From NCBI GenBank assembly GCA_024225895.1, contig JAAEMC010000946.1:1-6979 (forward strand): a stretch of 6,979 nt of DNA, written 5' to 3'. This stretch comes from Desulfobacteraceae bacterium. GTDB taxonomy: Bacteria > Desulfobacterota > Desulfobacteria > Desulfobacterales > Desulfobacteraceae. Both the position numbers and the translations under genes were made by a program. The notes beneath the pieces were generated by a model. That model was not told where the DNA came from. It worked only from the letters and a program-made list of their open reading frames with translations, and did not search any database. This document shows, piece by piece, positions 6,042-6,979 of this stretch (positions are counted from its first letter, which is position 1; every line of letters begins with the position of its first letter).

Positions 6042-6979
6042 ATGCCTGCAAAACCCACATATGAACAATTGGAAAAAAAAATTGAGCTTCTGGAAGAAGA
6101 AATCCGACAACATAAAACACAGGATACATCTAACATCCAGGCAAAAAAGAATTATGCCCGATTTTTAAAATTTTTACCGGTTCCGGTCTTGGTTCAAAAA
6201 GCAGATGGCTTAATTACCTATCTAAACCCGGCCTTTACCCAAACATTTGGATGGTCATTGCAGGAATTGCAAGGCAATGAAGACCTATATGTACCCTTGG
6301 ATATTCGGGATGAGCTGAATACCAGGATCAAACGGATGCCCAGAAACAAGGCAATTTTGCAGATGAACTCCCGAAGGCTGGTCAAGAATGGCAATATTCT
6401 GAATGTATCCATGCAGATCGGACTCGACAAGGATGAAGATTTTAATCCCACAGAGATGATCATTGTGCTCAGGGACATCACAATGGAACAGCGCAGCCAG
6501 AAGAACCGCAGCGCAATGAACCGTATCAGTCAGGCGCTGCCCAGGTATCCGGAACTAAAAAAATTGCTCTATTATGTCAATACAGAAATCAAAGCCTTAC
6601 TCGGCACGGAAGGTGCCAATGTCATCCTTTTGGACAAAGATCAAAAAGAATTTTATTTTGCCAGCTCTGCCCACGATGACCCATCCACAAGGGAGCGCAT
6701 TGAAAAGACAAGGTTTAATGTGGATGAACTGATTTCCGGACAGGTGGTCAAGACCGGGAAACCCCTGATAGTGAATGATTTTTCAAATCATCTGGATGTA
6801 TATGAAAACCGGGATAAGAAAGTGGGATATAAAATCCGGAATGTCATTCTGGTACCGCTGCAGAGCAAAGATCGGATTATTGGTGTGCTCTCTGCAGATA
6901 ATAAAAAACATGGTTTGTTCGACCAAACCGATCTGGTTATCCTGAATACTATTGCAGGTGCCGTGGCCCTTTCCATTGA
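6042..6979 (+). CDS. PAS-GAF sensor protein, N-terminal part (runs off the window end)
   Basis: The first 312 codons of a longer cytoplasmic signalling protein; the frame is still open at base 6979 and the next codon is incomplete (GA). Residues about 5-25 form a charged coiled coil (PTYEQLEKKIELLEEE), a start often seen in Desulfobacterales PAS proteins. A PAS domain spans about 37-148, with FLPVPVLVQKADGLITYLN and the closing IIVLRDITMEQ. A GAF domain covers about 165-312, with GANVILLDKD, GQVVKTGKPLIVND, NVILVPLQSKDRIIGVL and a final helix DLVILNTIAGAVALSI. PAS and GAF bind small ligands or cofactors and pass the signal to an output domain, here probably a histidine kinase, sigma-54 activator or cyclic-di-GMP enzyme that is out of view. 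No transmembrane segment appears. ATG 6042 has only a weak upstream purine stretch; GTG at 6027 is an in-frame alternative. Confidence 0.85.
   Translation, partial: MPAKPTYEQLEKKIELLEEEIRQHKTQDTSNIQAKKNYARFLKFLPVPVLVQKADGLITYLNPAFTQTFGWSLQELQGNEDLYVPLDIRDELNTRIKRMPRNKAILQMNSRRLVKNGNILNVSMQIGLDKDEDFNPTEMIIVLRDITMEQRSQKNRSAMNRISQALPRYPELKKLLYYVNTEIKALLGTEGANVILLDKDQKEFYFASSAHDDPSTRERIEKTRFNVDELISGQVVKTGKPLIVNDFSNHLDVYENRDKKVGYKIRNVILVPLQSKDRIIGVLSADNKKHGLFDQTDLVILNTIAGAVALSI

Noticed and set aside
6218..6976. Minus-strand open frames within the PAS-GAF gene
   Set aside because: They lie opposite a continuous plus-strand frame with clear PAS and GAF motifs and look like low-complexity Ser/Leu/Arg shadows.
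1..6979. Defence, CRISPR, transposon, tRNA or biosynthetic-cluster signals
   Set aside because: No direct-repeat array, terminal inverted repeats, transposase, clover-leaf or cluster-type genes were found; the genes other than the regulator/radical SAM pair are ordinary single genes.

Overview
The window looks like chromosomal DNA of a moderately AT-rich anaerobe, most likely a Desulfobacterota (Desulfobacterales-type) sulfate reducer. This is an inference from style, not a database match. The last gene opens with the 'PTYEQLEKKIELLEEE' coiled-coil N-terminus common in Desulfobacterales PAS sensor proteins, and the gene mix (KamA-like radical SAM enzyme, crotonase-family acyl-CoA enzyme, PAS/GAF sensor) fits. 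No rRNA, tRNA, CRISPR array, insertion sequence or recognisable mobile element was seen.

Layout. Bases 1 to about 165 are very different from the rest (about 67% G+C by hand count over 1-170, against about 40% in the next 60 bases). They carry a frameshifted C-terminal piece of a small hydrophobic protein on the minus strand, and look like a foreign or chimeric contig end. From there to 3026, on the minus strand, lies a two-gene operon: an XRE-cupin regulator (2418-3026) followed 7 bases later by a very long KamA-family radical SAM protein (143-2410). A 387-base AT-rich gap holds the operon's candidate promoter and a candidate operator. Next come a plus-strand HAD-family 5'(3')-nucleotidase-like gene (3414-4034), a minus-strand signal peptidase I (lepB, 4182-4880), a plus-strand methylmalonyl-CoA-decarboxylase-like crotonase (5138-5944), and a plus-strand PAS-GAF sensor protein that runs off the end (6042-6979).

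How the genes work together. Only the regulator/radical SAM pair is a convincing functional unit: a cupin-type sensor of a small ligand probably controls the enzyme and itself. The other genes look like separately transcribed single genes. lepB serves general protein export, the crotonase acts in acyl-CoA metabolism, and the PAS-GAF protein is the input half of a signalling protein whose output domain lies outside the window.

The most notable item is the radical SAM protein. It is a tandem duplication of the KamA barrel: the first copy keeps the Fe-S cysteines and the PLP lysine, and the second has lost the cluster while keeping the barrel landmarks at nearly the same spacing. Its C-terminus lies at the composition break, so its true end is uncertain.
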